Below are positions 34,747-43,393 of a DNA stretch of 64,000 bases, piece after piece. Position 1 is the first letter of the stretch. Every line of letters starts with the position of its first letter. Both the position numbers and the translations under genes were made by a program. Below the pieces are notes generated by a model. That model was not told where the DNA came from and did no database searches. It saw nothing but the letters and a program-made list of their open reading frames with translations. The stretch is from the NCBI GenBank assembly GCA_023409535.1, contig JAEYGZ010000023.1:62001-126000 (forward strand), in the 5' to 3' direction. The stretch is from Bacillota bacterium. Lineage in GTDB: Bacteria; Bacillota; Clostridia; Lachnospirales; Lachnospiraceae.

Positions 34747-35458
34747 TCTGTTACGTATAGAAAATCTAAGTGTCTCCTATGGTGGAATCCGCGCGGTTAA
34801 GGGCATTAACCTGATCGTGCCGGAAGGAGAGATCGTAACCTTAATCGGTGCAAACGGCGCCGGTAAGAGTACGATACTTCGAACCATTGCCGGATTAGTA
34901 AAGCCCGAGAGCGGAAAGATCTATTTTAAGGAAGCCGATATCACCGGCAAAGCCCCGAACCAAATCGTGGAGAAGGGTGTTACCCTGGTTCCCGAGGGAC
35001 GGCGTGTCTTTCCCGACTTAACCGTACTTGAGAACCTGAAGATCGGCGGATACCTTCGAAAGGATAATCTGGAAGCAGACATTGAGTGGGTATACCAATT
35101 GTTTCCCAGACTAAAGGAACGCTCCTGGCAAATGGCAGGAACCCTGTCCGGCGGTGAGCAGCAGATGCTGGCAGTTGGCCGCGCTCTGATGAGCAAGCCG
35201 AAGCTGATCATGATGGATGAGCCTTCCCTGGGACTGGCACCAATCATTGTGCATGATATCATGAACATCATTAAGACCGTGAATAAGGAGGGCGTAACTA
35301 TCCTTTTGGTGGAGCAGAATGCAAATCTGGCGCTTAAGATCGCGCACTACGGCTATGTATGCGAGACCGGACACATCTCCACCGAAGGCACCGGTGCGCA
35401 GCTGCTGGAGGATGAAACCGTGAAGGCGGCATATCTTGGCAAGGCAAGAAGGAAGTAA
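34730..35458 (+). CDS. livF: Branched-chain amino-acid ABC ATPase LivF
   Basis: Second ATPase, 242 residues. Walker A GANGAGKST, signature LSGGEQQMLAVGRAL, Walker B LIMMDEPSLGLAP, and the family EGRRVFPDLTVLENL. The start lies inside livG (17-base overlap); tandem ATGs at 34730 and 34733 are both possible. Last gene of the operon, followed by a long terminator hairpin. Confidence 0.95.
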   Translation: MMAKNNLLRIENLSVSYGGIRAVKGINLIVPEGEIVTLIGANGAGKSTILRTIAGLVKPESGKIYFKEADITGKAPNQIVEKGVTLVPEGRRVFPDLTVLENLKIGGYLRKDNLEADIEWVYQLFPRLKERSWQMAGTLSGGEQQMLAVGRALMSKPKLIMMDEPSLGLAPIIVHDIMNIIKTVNKEGVTILLVEQNANLALKIAHYGYVCETGHISTEGTGAQLLEDETVKAAYLGKARRK

Positions 35459-35478
35459 AAGTTCATTAAAATTCATTA

Positions 35479-35537
35479 AAAAGTATCTCAGTTTATCTTT
35501 CGCAGAATTTACTGCGAAAATAAACTGAGATACTTTT
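35479..35537 (+). terminator. Terminator of liv operon
   Basis: A long stem (35479-35495 with 35521-35537) with a second inner stem, ending in TTTT; also usable by the convergent znuA transcript. Confidence 0.85.
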
Positions 35538-35627
35538 CATTTGTTGTTTAATTGTAATAACATAAGTACTATGTTAGGTATCTATCGAGCAATCCTGCAG
35601 GGTGAATTGGTCTCTCCTTATAATACC

Positions 35628-36542
35628 TTACTTACTCAAGCTGTCATAAATTTCGGACAGATTATCTTCCATCCGTTCTAAATAAGTCAGATTATCCTCA
35701 TTGCTTTCCATGGTATAAATTGTCTTTACCTCTGCATCTACTTCCTTGGCCAGTGTCTCGGATACCTCCGGGCTTGCCATCTCCTCCGCAAAGATGGTCG
35801 TTATGTTATTTTCCTTGCAATATTCAACCAGCTCGGCTAATTGCTGCGCACTCGGCTCCCCTTCTGCAAACACATCCTCAACACTGTTCTGAACCAGTCC
35901 GAACTCACGGCAGAGATAACCAAATGCGGCGTGACCCGTTACAAAGCTCTTATTTTCCGCTCCTTGGAATTTTTCGTTATATTCCTTATAAAGTGTCTCC
36001 AGCTTTGCGATAAGATCCTCGCTGTTTTGCTCATAAAAGGCTTTATTGGCCGGATCCGCCTGGATTAAGCCGTCCTTTATGTTATTCACAGCCAGTTCGG
36101 CACCTTTGATACTGAGCCAGATATGAGGATCATATTGCCCGTGCTCTTCGATCTCCTCGGGCTCGGTGTTTGTAATTGCATCCGCACCCTTGGAGGCTTC
36201 CACTGTGATCAGCTTCTCATTGCCTGCAGCGGAGATTGCTTCCTCCGCCCACGCTTCCATGCCCAACCCGCTGTATACAAATACCTGTGCAGCACCAAGA
36301 GCAACCATATCCTGTGCTTTTGGCTCAAAGTCATGGGGCTCCATTCCATCCGGGATAATTGTCTGAATTTCCACCTTATCCTTCCCGACCGCCTCAGTCA
36401 GCTCCTTCATTGCGTTAAAGGAAACGGAAACCTTGAGTTTATCCGCCCCTGTTTGACCTTCCTCCGCATCGTTTTTACTGCAAGCCGTTAAGCTTATTAC
36501 TGCTGCCAGGCATAGCATCCAGGCAGTCCGCTTTAAAAACAT
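35628..36542 (-). CDS. znuA: Zinc-binding lipoprotein of ZnuABC
   Basis: Cluster 9 metal-binding protein that captures Zn2+ outside the cell, 304 residues. Lipobox LTAC gives lipidated Cys21. The three zinc-binding histidines are visible at His70 (GMEPHDFEP), His140 (YDPHIWLS) and His204 (TGHAAFGYL). The acidic loop before His140 (NTEPEEIEEHGQ) is short. Start is ATG 36542 behind GGAGG. It is divergent from znuCB and shares Zur-like palindromes with it. Confidence 0.94.
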   Translation of the reverse strand: MFLKRTAWMLCLAAVISLTACSKNDAEEGQTGADKLKVSVSFNAMKELTEAVGKDKVEIQTIIPDGMEPHDFEPKAQDMVALGAAQVFVYSGLGMEAWAEEAISAAGNEKLITVEASKGADAITNTEPEEIEEHGQYDPHIWLSIKGAELAVNNIKDGLIQADPANKAFYEQNSEDLIAKLETLYKEYNEKFQGAENKSFVTGHAAFGYLCREFGLVQNSVEDVFAEGEPSAQQLAELVEYCKENNITTIFAEEMASPEVSETLAKEVDAEVKTIYTMESNEDNLTYLERMEDNLSEIYDSLSK

Positions 36543-36565
36543 AGTATCAACCTCCAATTTCTACT

Positions 36566-36586
36566 TGCAAATGCTTCCCATTTGCA
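36566..36586. promoter_or_regulatory. Zur-like operator 1 (znuA side)
   Basis: A perfect palindrome TGCAAATG, five bases, CATTTGCA lies 7 to 27 bases downstream of the deduced znuA start site, where a bound repressor would block transcription. Confidence 0.6.
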
Positions 36587-36599
36587 TTTATAATAGTAA

Positions 36600-36628
36600 A
36601 TGATAACGTACAGGGATATTTCTGTCAA
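36600..36628 (-). promoter_or_regulatory. znuA: Promoter of znuA
   Basis: On the minus strand TTGACA (36623-36628) and TATCAT (36600-36605) are spaced by 17 bases. Confidence 0.75.
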
Positions 36629-36635
36629 GCACTAA

Positions 36636-36650
36636 TGCAAACCATTTGCA
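36636..36650. promoter_or_regulatory. Zur-like operator 2 (znuCB side)
   Basis: TGCAAA, three bases, TTTGCA: a shorter version of operator 1, placed next to a TAAAAT box (36652-36657) that may be the -10 of znuCB. Confidence 0.55.
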
Positions 36651-36686
36651 ATAAAATTTTATTTTGTGACTGAAAGGGTGTTATTT

Positions 36687-37364
36687 ATGATCAAAGCAGA
36701 AGATTTATACTTTTCTTATACAGACGCTCCGCCGTATGTACTGAAGGCTATCAGCCTGGAACTGCAGCCAGGCGAATATGTATCCGTGGTCGGAGATAAC
36801 GGCAGCGGTAAGAGTACCTTGATGCGCCTGCTGTTAAAATTTCTTAAGCCTACCAGCGGAAGTATCACAACGAAGGCAGCGAGAATCGGATATGTTCCTC
36901 AAAAAAATGACTTTTCCAATTCCAGCTTTCCCATTACCGTATCTGAGGTTCTGAATTCCTACCGCAGATTATTGAAGCTGAAAGAGAGGGACATAATCAC
37001 GGAAAAGCTGGCACAGGTCGGAATGACAGACTATAAGGATGTACTGATGGGTAACCTGTCCGGAGGACAAACTCAAAAAATACTCATTGCAAGAGCATTG
37101 ATGGGCAGCCCGGAGCTGTTGATTCTGGATGAGCCCTCTACAGGTGTTGACAGAAACAGCCAAAATGAAATTTATGCTTTCCTGAAGAAGATAAATCAGG
37201 AGAATGGAATTACCATTGTCTCCGTGGAACATAATCTGGATGCCGCAATCTCAAATTCAACCCTGATTTATCACCTGAAGGACGGACAGGGACACCTCTG
37301 CACCCCACAGCAATATAAGGATGAGTTTTTAATCAACACAGGAAAGGAAGATACCAATGCTTAA
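36687..37364 (+). CDS. znuC: Zinc ABC transporter ATPase
   Basis: Cytoplasmic ATPase of the zinc importer, 225 residues. Walker A GDNGSGKST, signature LSGGQTQKILIARAL, Walker B LLILDEPSTGVD, switch His in VSVEHNLD. ATG 36687 follows AAAGGGTG; upstream in-frame codons lack a site. Its end overlaps znuB by eight bases. Confidence 0.94.
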   Translation: MIKAEDLYFSYTDAPPYVLKAISLELQPGEYVSVVGDNGSGKSTLMRLLLKFLKPTSGSITTKAARIGYVPQKNDFSNSSFPITVSEVLNSYRRLLKLKERDIITEKLAQVGMTDYKDVLMGNLSGGQTQKILIARALMGSPELLILDEPSTGVDRNSQNEIYAFLKKINQENGITIVSVEHNLDAAISNSTLIYHLKDGQGHLCTPQQYKDEFLINTGKEDTNA

Positions 37365-38172
37365 TTACGGTTTTATGCAGAATGCAATTCTCGTCTCCAT
37401 ATTCATATCGATTCTATGCCCCTGCATCGGAATATTTCTGGTGCTGCGCCGGTATTCCATGATTGGGGATACCTTGTCCCATGCCTCCCTGGCCGGAATT
37501 ACCATCGGACTGATGGCAAATCAGAATCCCATCCTGGGCGCATTTTTATTTACCTCCATCTGCGGTGCACTGATTGAATTTCTGCGCAATTATTTTAAAA
37601 AGTACTCCGATTTGATTCTTACCATAGTACTGTCTCTCAGTGTGGGCACCGCAATCACTGTCATCAGCTCGGGAAAGCTGCGTGCCAATGCGGATTCCTT
37701 TATGTTCGGAAGTATTCTGACTGTAACCAGGTTCGATTTGTATATGGTATTGGTTCTCAGCATAATCTCCGTCCTGACCCTGATTCTGTTATATCATCAA
37801 ATGGTTTATATCGCCTATGATGAGGAAGCCGCAAAAGTGGCCGGAGTTAGGGTAAAGCTGATCAACTATGTATTCTCGATTCTTGTGGCTGCCGCTATCT
37901 CCGTATCCATAAGGATTGTAGGTGTGCTGGTGCTGAGCTCCATGATCGCACTTCCTGTTGCCACCGCGCTGCAGCTTGGGAAAGGGTTTAAGCTCACCTT
38001 GATTTTCTCCGTCATATTCAGCATCCTTGATATTATGCTCGGGTTATTTTTATCCTATTATCTGAATGTTGCTCCCGGCGGATTTACCGCTCTGATTTCC
38101 GTAGCTGTATTGGTTATTGTCATCCTTGGCAAAAGGCTTATCTCAGACCTCAAAGCAATAAAAAACAGATAA
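37357..38172 (+). CDS. znuB: Zinc ABC transporter permease
   Basis: Membrane subunit of the ABC-3 family, 271 residues and about eight helices. Recognisable motifs are RRYSMIGDTLSHASLAGI near the start and VLSSMIALPVATALQL. It overlaps znuC and is followed after 132 bases by the zur-like regulator with its own promoter. Confidence 0.94.
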   Translation: MLNYGFMQNAILVSIFISILCPCIGIFLVLRRYSMIGDTLSHASLAGITIGLMANQNPILGAFLFTSICGALIEFLRNYFKKYSDLILTIVLSLSVGTAITVISSGKLRANADSFMFGSILTVTRFDLYMVLVLSIISVLTLILLYHQMVYIAYDEEAAKVAGVRVKLINYVFSILVAAAISVSIRIVGVLVLSSMIALPVATALQLGKGFKLTLIFSVIFSILDIMLGLFLSYYLNVAPGGFTALISVAVLVIVILGKRLISDLKAIKNR

Positions 38173-38221
38173 CATAAAAGCAAAAATTGCCTTTACATTA
38201 TCTGCCGGTTACGCAAATCGC

Positions 38222-38278
38222 TTGACGAACATAAATTTCAATTCTATAATTATGTCAAATGCGAATTAAGCACATTTG
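38222..38278 (+). promoter_or_regulatory. Promoter and Zur-like site of the zur gene
   Basis: TTGACG (38222-38227), 17 bases, TATAAT (38245-38250). Directly downstream lies CAAATG (38256-38261), eleven bases, CATTTG (38273-38278). It shares AAATGCRAAT-like half-sites with the znu operators, but its arms are spaced more widely, so site 3 is the weakest. Confidence 0.6.
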
Positions 38279-38304
38279 TCACAGCAAGGAATGGAGTGAA
38301 AAAA

Positions 38305-38727
38305 ATGAAAGAGGCACAAAATAACTGGCCCGCAGGCATAAAGAGGACAAAACAACGTATCAGTGTGCTTTCAATTCTTGAGCACTCCGATAAGCCCTTA
38401 AGTGCCATGGATATCAGCTCCCAGATGGAAGGCAGCGGGGATGCTGCCTGGCTGTCCACCATCTATCGGGTACTGGAGCTTTTCGTAAAAGAAGGACTTG
38501 TCATTAAAACCACCATGATGAACAGTGATATGGCCCTGTATGAGCTAAACCGGGATAAACACAAGCATTATGCCGTCTGCATGGGCTGTCATAAAATCAT
38601 TGCGATGGATAATTGCCCGATGGAAACCTTTATTCCCGAGCTTGAAGATGAGGATTTCTATGTAGTGGGCCATAATTTGGAAGTCTATGGCTTTTGTAAG
38701 GATTGTAAACCGAATAAGCCTGTTTAA
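38305..38727 (+). CDS. zur: Fur-family metalloregulator, probably Zur
   Basis: Zinc-sensing repressor of 140 residues. N-terminal winged helix (about 10-80, TKQRISVLSILEHSDKPLSAMDI) and a C-terminal dimer domain with a structural zinc site Cys92, 95, 131 and 134 plus the HKHYAVCMGC motif. Context next to znuCB makes Zur more likely than Fur or PerR. Start is ATG 38305, eight bases after GGAG; a GTG nine bases earlier overlaps that site. Confidence 0.9.
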   Translation: MKEAQNNWPAGIKRTKQRISVLSILEHSDKPLSAMDISSQMEGSGDAAWLSTIYRVLELFVKEGLVIKTTMMNSDMALYELNRDKHKHYAVCMGCHKIIAMDNCPMETFIPELEDEDFYVVGHNLEVYGFCKDCKPNKPV

Positions 38728-38758
38728 GCTTATTTTCCAAAATTAATTTTATAATACT

Positions 38759-39904
38759 TTAAACTTCTTTAAGGTCACTATCCGTTAATATACCCGCGAT
38801 ATATCCGGCCAGCTCCTTTGCTGCTTTCTCGTGGGCAAGGACTCCGGGATGGGATCTGGCACCTTTGGTCTCCTCTGCGGTATCCGGAAGCTGGAATACC
38901 GATACCTTCTTATCTCCGGTTTTCGCGATATAGGCATCCACCCCGCGGTAAATCGCCGGCATCATGGGAATCCCCAGCATTCCGTAGGCCCAGACGATCT
39001 GTGCTTCCCGGTTATACCTGCGAAGCTTGCCAAGAAAGCATGTAATTGCATTCTCAAATTTCTTAAGATCTTCGCTGTTGTAGCTTCCGTCTTCATTCAG
39101 ATGCTGTTTATGGCTTTCTCCGGTCGCCTCATCCCTCCATTCCGGCTGGCGAAAGGCTCCCGCATCATTGGTTCCCAGATTTACCACAATAACATCCGGC
39201 TGCCAGGAAGAAAAGTCATTGTCCTCCAGTGCACCAAGGGCTTCATTTTTCTCTCCCTTAAGTACTCCGCAAATCTTCTCATAACCGTCCGCAAGGTTAC
39301 AATGGGGATTGTTATCCCAGCTTGTCAGTACACCCCAGCCGCTTTGGGAGAGGATACGATATTCCGCATTCAGCATGTTTGCCGTAATAGAAGCATAATT
39401 GCGAACCGCGCTGAACCACATGGGAATCCAGTCCTCCTCCTGCCTTGCACCGATGGCTCCTTCCCCTGAGGTAATGCTGTCTCCGATTATCTCAAGCTTA
39501 TACGGCCTCTCCTTCACAGGATAGAACCAGCCATCCGACCGGACGGCATGGAACTTAAGGGAACACCCCGGATCACCGCTCATGGCCTGTATATCCTTTA
39601 CGATACGTACATTCTTTACTTTGTCAGCATTCATTCCCCGGAATACACAGATCCAATGTCTTCCCTCCGTAATCATCAATCTGCTGACCGGAACATCATT
39701 CACCAGTATGCTGATCCAGGGCTCGAATACATCATAAGCCGCTTCCGCTTCAATCCAAAGCTCGGAACCGGTGACATTCAGCTCGATTGCACTGCCTGTC
39801 CAGAATAATACCAACGGCGCAAGCCTCCCGGCTGTTCTGCCATGCACCTTCAGATATGGAAGCTGAGATAATGGCTGTTCTGTTAGTTGCTTCTTCCTCT
39901 CCAT
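38759..39904 (-). CDS. SGNH/GDSL carbohydrate esterase, CE2-like
   Basis: Acetyl-esterase-type enzyme of 381 residues without signal peptide. An N-terminal beta-sandwich (about 20-130) precedes an SGNH hydrolase domain with the nucleophile in IIGDSITSGEG, the oxyanion Asn in VVNLGTNDAG and the Asp/His pair in SHPGVLAHEKA. The layout matches CE2 esterases that deacetylate plant oligosaccharides. Start is ATG 39904 (GGAGAGG six bases upstream). The preceding gene ends 14 bases away, so they are cotranscribed. Confidence 0.88.
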   Translation of the reverse strand: MERKKQLTEQPLSQLPYLKVHGRTAGRLAPLVLFWTGSAIELNVTGSELWIEAEAAYDVFEPWISILVNDVPVSRLMITEGRHWICVFRGMNADKVKNVRIVKDIQAMSGDPGCSLKFHAVRSDGWFYPVKERPYKLEIIGDSITSGEGAIGARQEEDWIPMWFSAVRNYASITANMLNAEYRILSQSGWGVLTSWDNNPHCNLADGYEKICGVLKGEKNEALGALEDNDFSSWQPDVIVVNLGTNDAGAFRQPEWRDEATGESHKQHLNEDGSYNSEDLKKFENAITCFLGKLRRYNREAQIVWAYGMLGIPMMPAIYRGVDAYIAKTGDKKVSVFQLPDTAEETKGARSHPGVLAHEKAAKELAGYIAGILTDSDLKEV

Positions 39905-39918
39905 ACGATACCTCTCCG

Positions 39919-40395
39919 TCAATTATTCTTTTTTGCTTCCAAAAGCCTTTTTATTCCTTCCGCCGCAAGCGCATGGTCTTCCTCCCCGGTCAAGCCGGAA
40001 ACGGTAATCGTTCCAACTCTTCCCCTTTCTCTGATCACCAGAGGAAAGGAACCGCCTTCCGCCCGGTATTCCTGCTCCGAGAAGCCTGTCTCTGCCTGAA
40101 AGTCTGATCCCTTCTGCTTAAAGGACTCTCCGACGTATAACGAACTATGACCAAAATGCTTTACGACATTTTTCTTGACCTTAACCCAGTATAGATTATT
40201 TTCCGAAGTTCCCTCCATGAAATGTGTAAATAATGGACATTCGTCAAATTCCACATGCACCGCGATCCCCCGTCCGATCTCCTCCTTTGCGATACCGATG
40301 ATGGATAAGCCTAATTGAAGAGCATCCTCATTTGTGAATTCATTAAATTGAAGCTGCTCCTCCTGGGATAATATAACCTCGGGCTTTACTGCCAT
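39919..40395 (-). CDS. UPF0303 / heme-degrading-domain (HbpS-like) protein
   Basis: Small soluble protein of 158 residues with the GlcG/HbpS fold (DUF336 superfamily, UPF0303). The pattern RGIAVHVEFDECPLFTHFMEG and GGSFPLVIRERGRVGTITVSGL is typical. Members are found next to glycoside genes, but their biochemical role is unclear. It is the first gene of a pair with the CE2-like esterase. Ribosome binding site AGGAG. Confidence 0.88.
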   Translation of the reverse strand: MAVKPEVILSQEEQLQFNEFTNEDALQLGLSIIGIAKEEIGRGIAVHVEFDECPLFTHFMEGTSENNLYWVKVKKNVVKHFGHSSLYVGESFKQKGSDFQAETGFSEQEYRAEGGSFPLVIRERGRVGTITVSGLTGEEDHALAAEGIKRLLEAKKNN

Positions 40396-40465
40396 ACTCG
40401 CTCTCCTTTGCCATAAATAGTATAGAATTATTATAAGGGAACTCCAATTCTATGGCAATGTATTA

Positions 40466-40687
40466 TCATATAGAGGAATTGTATTCTTCCAGTAATTGCA
40501 TAATCTTTGGCGTACAGCGTCTGCCGCCGCAGGGGCCGCTGCCGGCACCTGTTGCCTTCTGTACCTCAACCAGAGTTTTGGCACCATTTTTTATTGCATT
40601 CTTCATGGTTGATCTGGGAATCCCCTTACAGATACAAACCTTCGTCAGCTTATCCATAAGCTCGGCATTCAACTCCTGATGATCCAT
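40466..40687 (-). CDS. BFD-like [2Fe-2S]-binding protein
   Basis: A 73-residue protein with four cysteines in a CXC...CX4C pattern (Cys18, 20, 53, 58), which matches bacterioferritin-associated-ferredoxin-like domains. It stands alone here, not fused to a reductase. ATG 40687 has AAGGGAG seven bases upstream. Possibly a small iron or electron shuttle; no partner is nearby. Confidence 0.85.
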   Translation of the reverse strand: MDHQELNAELMDKLTKVCICKGIPRSTMKNAIKNGAKTLVEVQKATGAGSGPCGGRRCTPKIMQLLEEYNSSI

Positions 40688-40782
40688 TATAATTCTCCCT
40701 TCGGTACTGTTCTCCATAGTTTAGTTTACTATAGTCTTTCCCCGTTCGGTATAAATTTTTCGTTAAGAATCGCTCTAATCGA

Positions 40783-40811
40783 TTGACCGTATCAATCTCC
40801 GGTGCTATACT
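40783..40811 (+). promoter_or_regulatory. Promoter and palindrome of the TetR-ABC exporter operon
   Basis: TTGACC (40783-40788), 17 bases, TATACT (40806-40811). The -35 box is embedded in a GATTGA/TCAATC inverted repeat (40781-40797), a plausible operator for the TetR regulator that follows. Confidence 0.65.
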
Positions 40812-40870
40812 CCACTCATAAACCGAATCGGTCGATAGCGCGCGTTGTTAATTTGAAACGGAGATGGAAG

Positions 40871-41488
40871 ATGGAAAGTTTTTTAAATTTATCAAGTGAA
40901 AAACAAACGGTAATTATAGATGCAGCAATGAAGGCTTTTGGAGCAACCGGTTATAAAAAGACTTCAGTCAGTGATATTGCGACAGCTGCAGGAATTTCCA
41001 AAGCGATGGTTTTTCATTATTTCGGAACAAAGAAAGAATTATATTTTTATTTATTTGAGTATGGTGCAGAATTAATTATCAATGAGATAAACGAAAAATT
41101 CGATCGAACTATTACGGATTTCTTTGACCGGATTATACAGGCCAGCGAAATCAAGATTGCCATACTGCAGAAGCATCCGTCGGCACTTAACTTCATGGCC
41201 AGCGTATTTTATGAGACGAATGAAGAAGTAGCGGATGATATCCAGGAAACCCTGAAAAAAGGAGATGATTTCAGAGCCCACCTGGCACTTGACGGAATGG
41301 ATACTTACAAATTCAAAGAGGGAGTTGATGCTAAGCTGATTATGAAAATGCTGTACTGGATGGCGGCAGGTTACATGGATACTGTCAAAGGGCAGCAGGG
41401 CTATGATTTTAATACGTTTTTCATGGAATTCAAGGATAGCTTATATATGATGAGAGCAAACTTTTATAAGGAGGAATATCTCCAGTAA
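40871..41488 (+). CDS. TetR family transcriptional regulator
   Basis: Repressor of 205 residues. The N-terminal helix-turn-helix (about 15-60) contains TSVSDIATAAGISKAMVFHYFGTKKELYF, the TetR signature; the rest is a ligand/dimer domain. ATG 40871 follows GGAGATGG. It directly precedes a three-gene ABC exporter, which it likely controls. Confidence 0.93.
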   Translation: MESFLNLSSEKQTVIIDAAMKAFGATGYKKTSVSDIATAAGISKAMVFHYFGTKKELYFYLFEYGAELIINEINEKFDRTITDFFDRIIQASEIKIAILQKHPSALNFMASVFYETNEEVADDIQETLKKGDDFRAHLALDGMDTYKFKEGVDAKLIMKMLYWMAAGYMDTVKGQQGYDFNTFFMEFKDSLYMMRANFYKEEYLQ

Positions 41489-41538
41489 TTTCATTCTGAT
41501 ATTACAATATAACACATTATTTCATGGGAGGAAAAGTT

Positions 41539-42423
41539 ATGAATGTAGTTGACATTAAACATTTAACAAAGAATTATCACAAGTCAAGAGGCGTTATTGA
41601 TGTAAATCTGGAGATCGAGGAAGGTGAGGTATTTGGCTTTATCGGACCGAACGGGGCAGGCAAATCTACCACAATCAGGACCTTACTTGGACTCATTTAT
41701 CCCACCAGCGGCACCGCCGCCATCTTTGGCAAAAGCTGCACCGATTTCCCTGAGGTTAGAAAAGAAGTGGGATATCTGCCTTCGGAAGTATTTTACTATG
41801 ACAATATGAGAGTAATGGATCTGTTAAAATATTCGGCAAGCTTCTACAAGAAGGATTGCACCAAAAGAATCAAAGAGCTCGCCGAGGTTATGGATCTGGA
41901 TCTGAAGAAGAAAATTGATGAGTTATCCTTTGGTAATAAGAAAAAGGTAGGTATCGTACAGGGTCTGCTTCATGATCCGAAGCTGATCATCCTGGATGAG
42001 CCCACCAGCGGACTTGATCCGTTAATGCAGCAAAAATTCTTTGACCTGATCGCACAGGAGAACAAAAAAGGCGCCACCATCTTCTTCTCCTCCCATATTC
42101 TCAGTGAGGTTCAGAAAATGTGCAACCGCGTGGCCTTTATCAAGGAAGGTAAGATCATTAAGCTGGAAAAAATGAGTACCCTTCAGGAAAACAGCTATAA
42201 GAAGTTTAGCCTGGAAGGCAAGGATGCAATCCCGGCTCAGATATTAGATACTAAGGGAATCAGTAAGGCAGAGGTAAAGGGCAAAACCGCCAATTTTATC
42301 TTCAAGGGTAATATTAATACTGTTATGAAAAAGCTATCTGAAATAGAACTTCGGAATATCTCCATTGAGGAGCCTGATCTTGAAGAAATCTTCATGCATT
42401 ATTATTCCAGGGAAGAAGCGTGA
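41539..42423 (+). CDS. ABC exporter ATP-binding protein
   Basis: ATPase of 294 residues of the drug/lantibiotic-exporter type (CcmA/YtrB-like). Walker A GPNGAGKST, signature LSFGNKKKVGIVQGLLHDP, Walker B LIILDEPTSGLDP, and a C-terminal domain of about 70 residues seen in DrrA-like proteins. ATG 41539 follows GGGAGG. Two membrane proteins follow, so it belongs to an ABC-2 exporter. Substrate unknown. Confidence 0.93.
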   Translation: MNVVDIKHLTKNYHKSRGVIDVNLEIEEGEVFGFIGPNGAGKSTTIRTLLGLIYPTSGTAAIFGKSCTDFPEVRKEVGYLPSEVFYYDNMRVMDLLKYSASFYKKDCTKRIKELAEVMDLDLKKKIDELSFGNKKKVGIVQGLLHDPKLIILDEPTSGLDPLMQQKFFDLIAQENKKGATIFFSSHILSEVQKMCNRVAFIKEGKIIKLEKMSTLQENSYKKFSLEGKDAIPAQILDTKGISKAEVKGKTANFIFKGNINTVMKKLSEIELRNISIEEPDLEEIFMHYYSREEA

Positions 42424-42441
42424 GATACCCACTCACGTATC

Positions 42442-42491
42442 AAGTTTGTGGTTGCGTAAGCAAAGCGTGCCGGCATGCTAATCACAAGCTT
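42442..42491 (+). promoter_or_regulatory. Imperfect hairpin between ATPase and permease genes
   Basis: Arms 42442-42453 and 42480-42491 pair over 12 bp with two G-U pairs, enclosing a GC-rich palindrome (around GCCGGC). No T-tract follows. It may tune the ratio of ATPase to permease or stabilise mRNA ends. Confidence 0.45.
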
Positions 42492-42523
42492 ACAGTTTCT
42501 TAATAAAATAGGAGGAATAAGAA

Positions 42524-43327
42524 ATGAATATTTATCTTTATGAGCTGAAGGCTCTGAGAAAATCAATGATTGTCTGGGCTGTCTCCATGACGGCACTGGC
42601 CGCCCTTTACCTGGGCTTATACACCAGTGTGGCGGAGGATGCAGATGCCTTCCGAGATCTTCTCGCTAATTATCCCGAAAGTGTTCGGGCAATCCTTAAT
42701 ATCAACCTGGATTATATCGCCTCACTGGTTGGATTCTATTCGCTGGTTTTTAGCTTTATATTACTTTGCGGGAGTATCCAGGCGATGCAATTGGGCGTTT
42801 CCGTTCTATCAAAGGAATCCAGGGAACGGACAGCGGATTTTCTGCTGGTGAAGCCCGTATCCAGAGCAGCTATTGTTACCGGTAAGGTTCTTGCCGCATT
42901 TAGTGTACTTATTATTACTGATGCTATTTTCCTTGCAATAACATTAATACTGGCTCAAGTCGTTACCGCCGGGGATTTTGATTTTAACGTATTTTTTCTC
43001 ATCAACCTTTCCATGTTTTTTATACAGCTAATCTTTCTGGGAGTTGGCTTACTTGTATCCATGTTCTTTAAAAAGATTAAAAATGTCCTTCCTGTTACCT
43101 TTGGTTTTGTGTTTGGCTTTTATCTGATCGGAGCCCTGTTTGCTACGAATAAGGAGGATGAGGCGTTACGCTTTATCTCACCTTTTCGCTATTATGACAT
43201 TGGTTATATTATCAGCAATTCAGGTTATGAAGCACCCTATGTTATTCTTAGCATAGCCGTTGTTGCCGTATGCGTAGCAGCCACCTATATCATTTACAGA
43301 AAAAAGGACATTCACGCAGTAAGCTGA
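42524..43327 (+). CDS. ABC-2 type exporter permease 1
   Basis: Integral membrane protein of 267 residues with six helices, of the ABC2_membrane family. It begins MNIYLYELKALRKS, and a conserved KESRERTADFLLVKPVSR motif lies in the coupling region after helix 2. It pairs with the next gene, a paralogue, to form the pore. Confidence 0.9.
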   Translation: MNIYLYELKALRKSMIVWAVSMTALAALYLGLYTSVAEDADAFRDLLANYPESVRAILNINLDYIASLVGFYSLVFSFILLCGSIQAMQLGVSVLSKESRERTADFLLVKPVSRAAIVTGKVLAAFSVLIITDAIFLAITLILAQVVTAGDFDFNVFFLINLSMFFIQLIFLGVGLLVSMFFKKIKNVLPVTFGFVFGFYLIGALFATNKEDEALRFISPFRYYDIGYIISNSGYEAPYVILSIAVVAVCVAATYIIYRKKDIHAVS

Positions 43328-43393
43328 TGATATAATAAAATTTGTACCTGTTCCCATACAGGGTTCAGGTAATGAAAGGAATGAGGATAACCT

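Noticed and set aside
36569..36595. Zur boxes as Fur boxes
   Set aside because: The palindrome does not match the GATAATGATAATCATTATC Fur consensus, and the gene context is zinc uptake.
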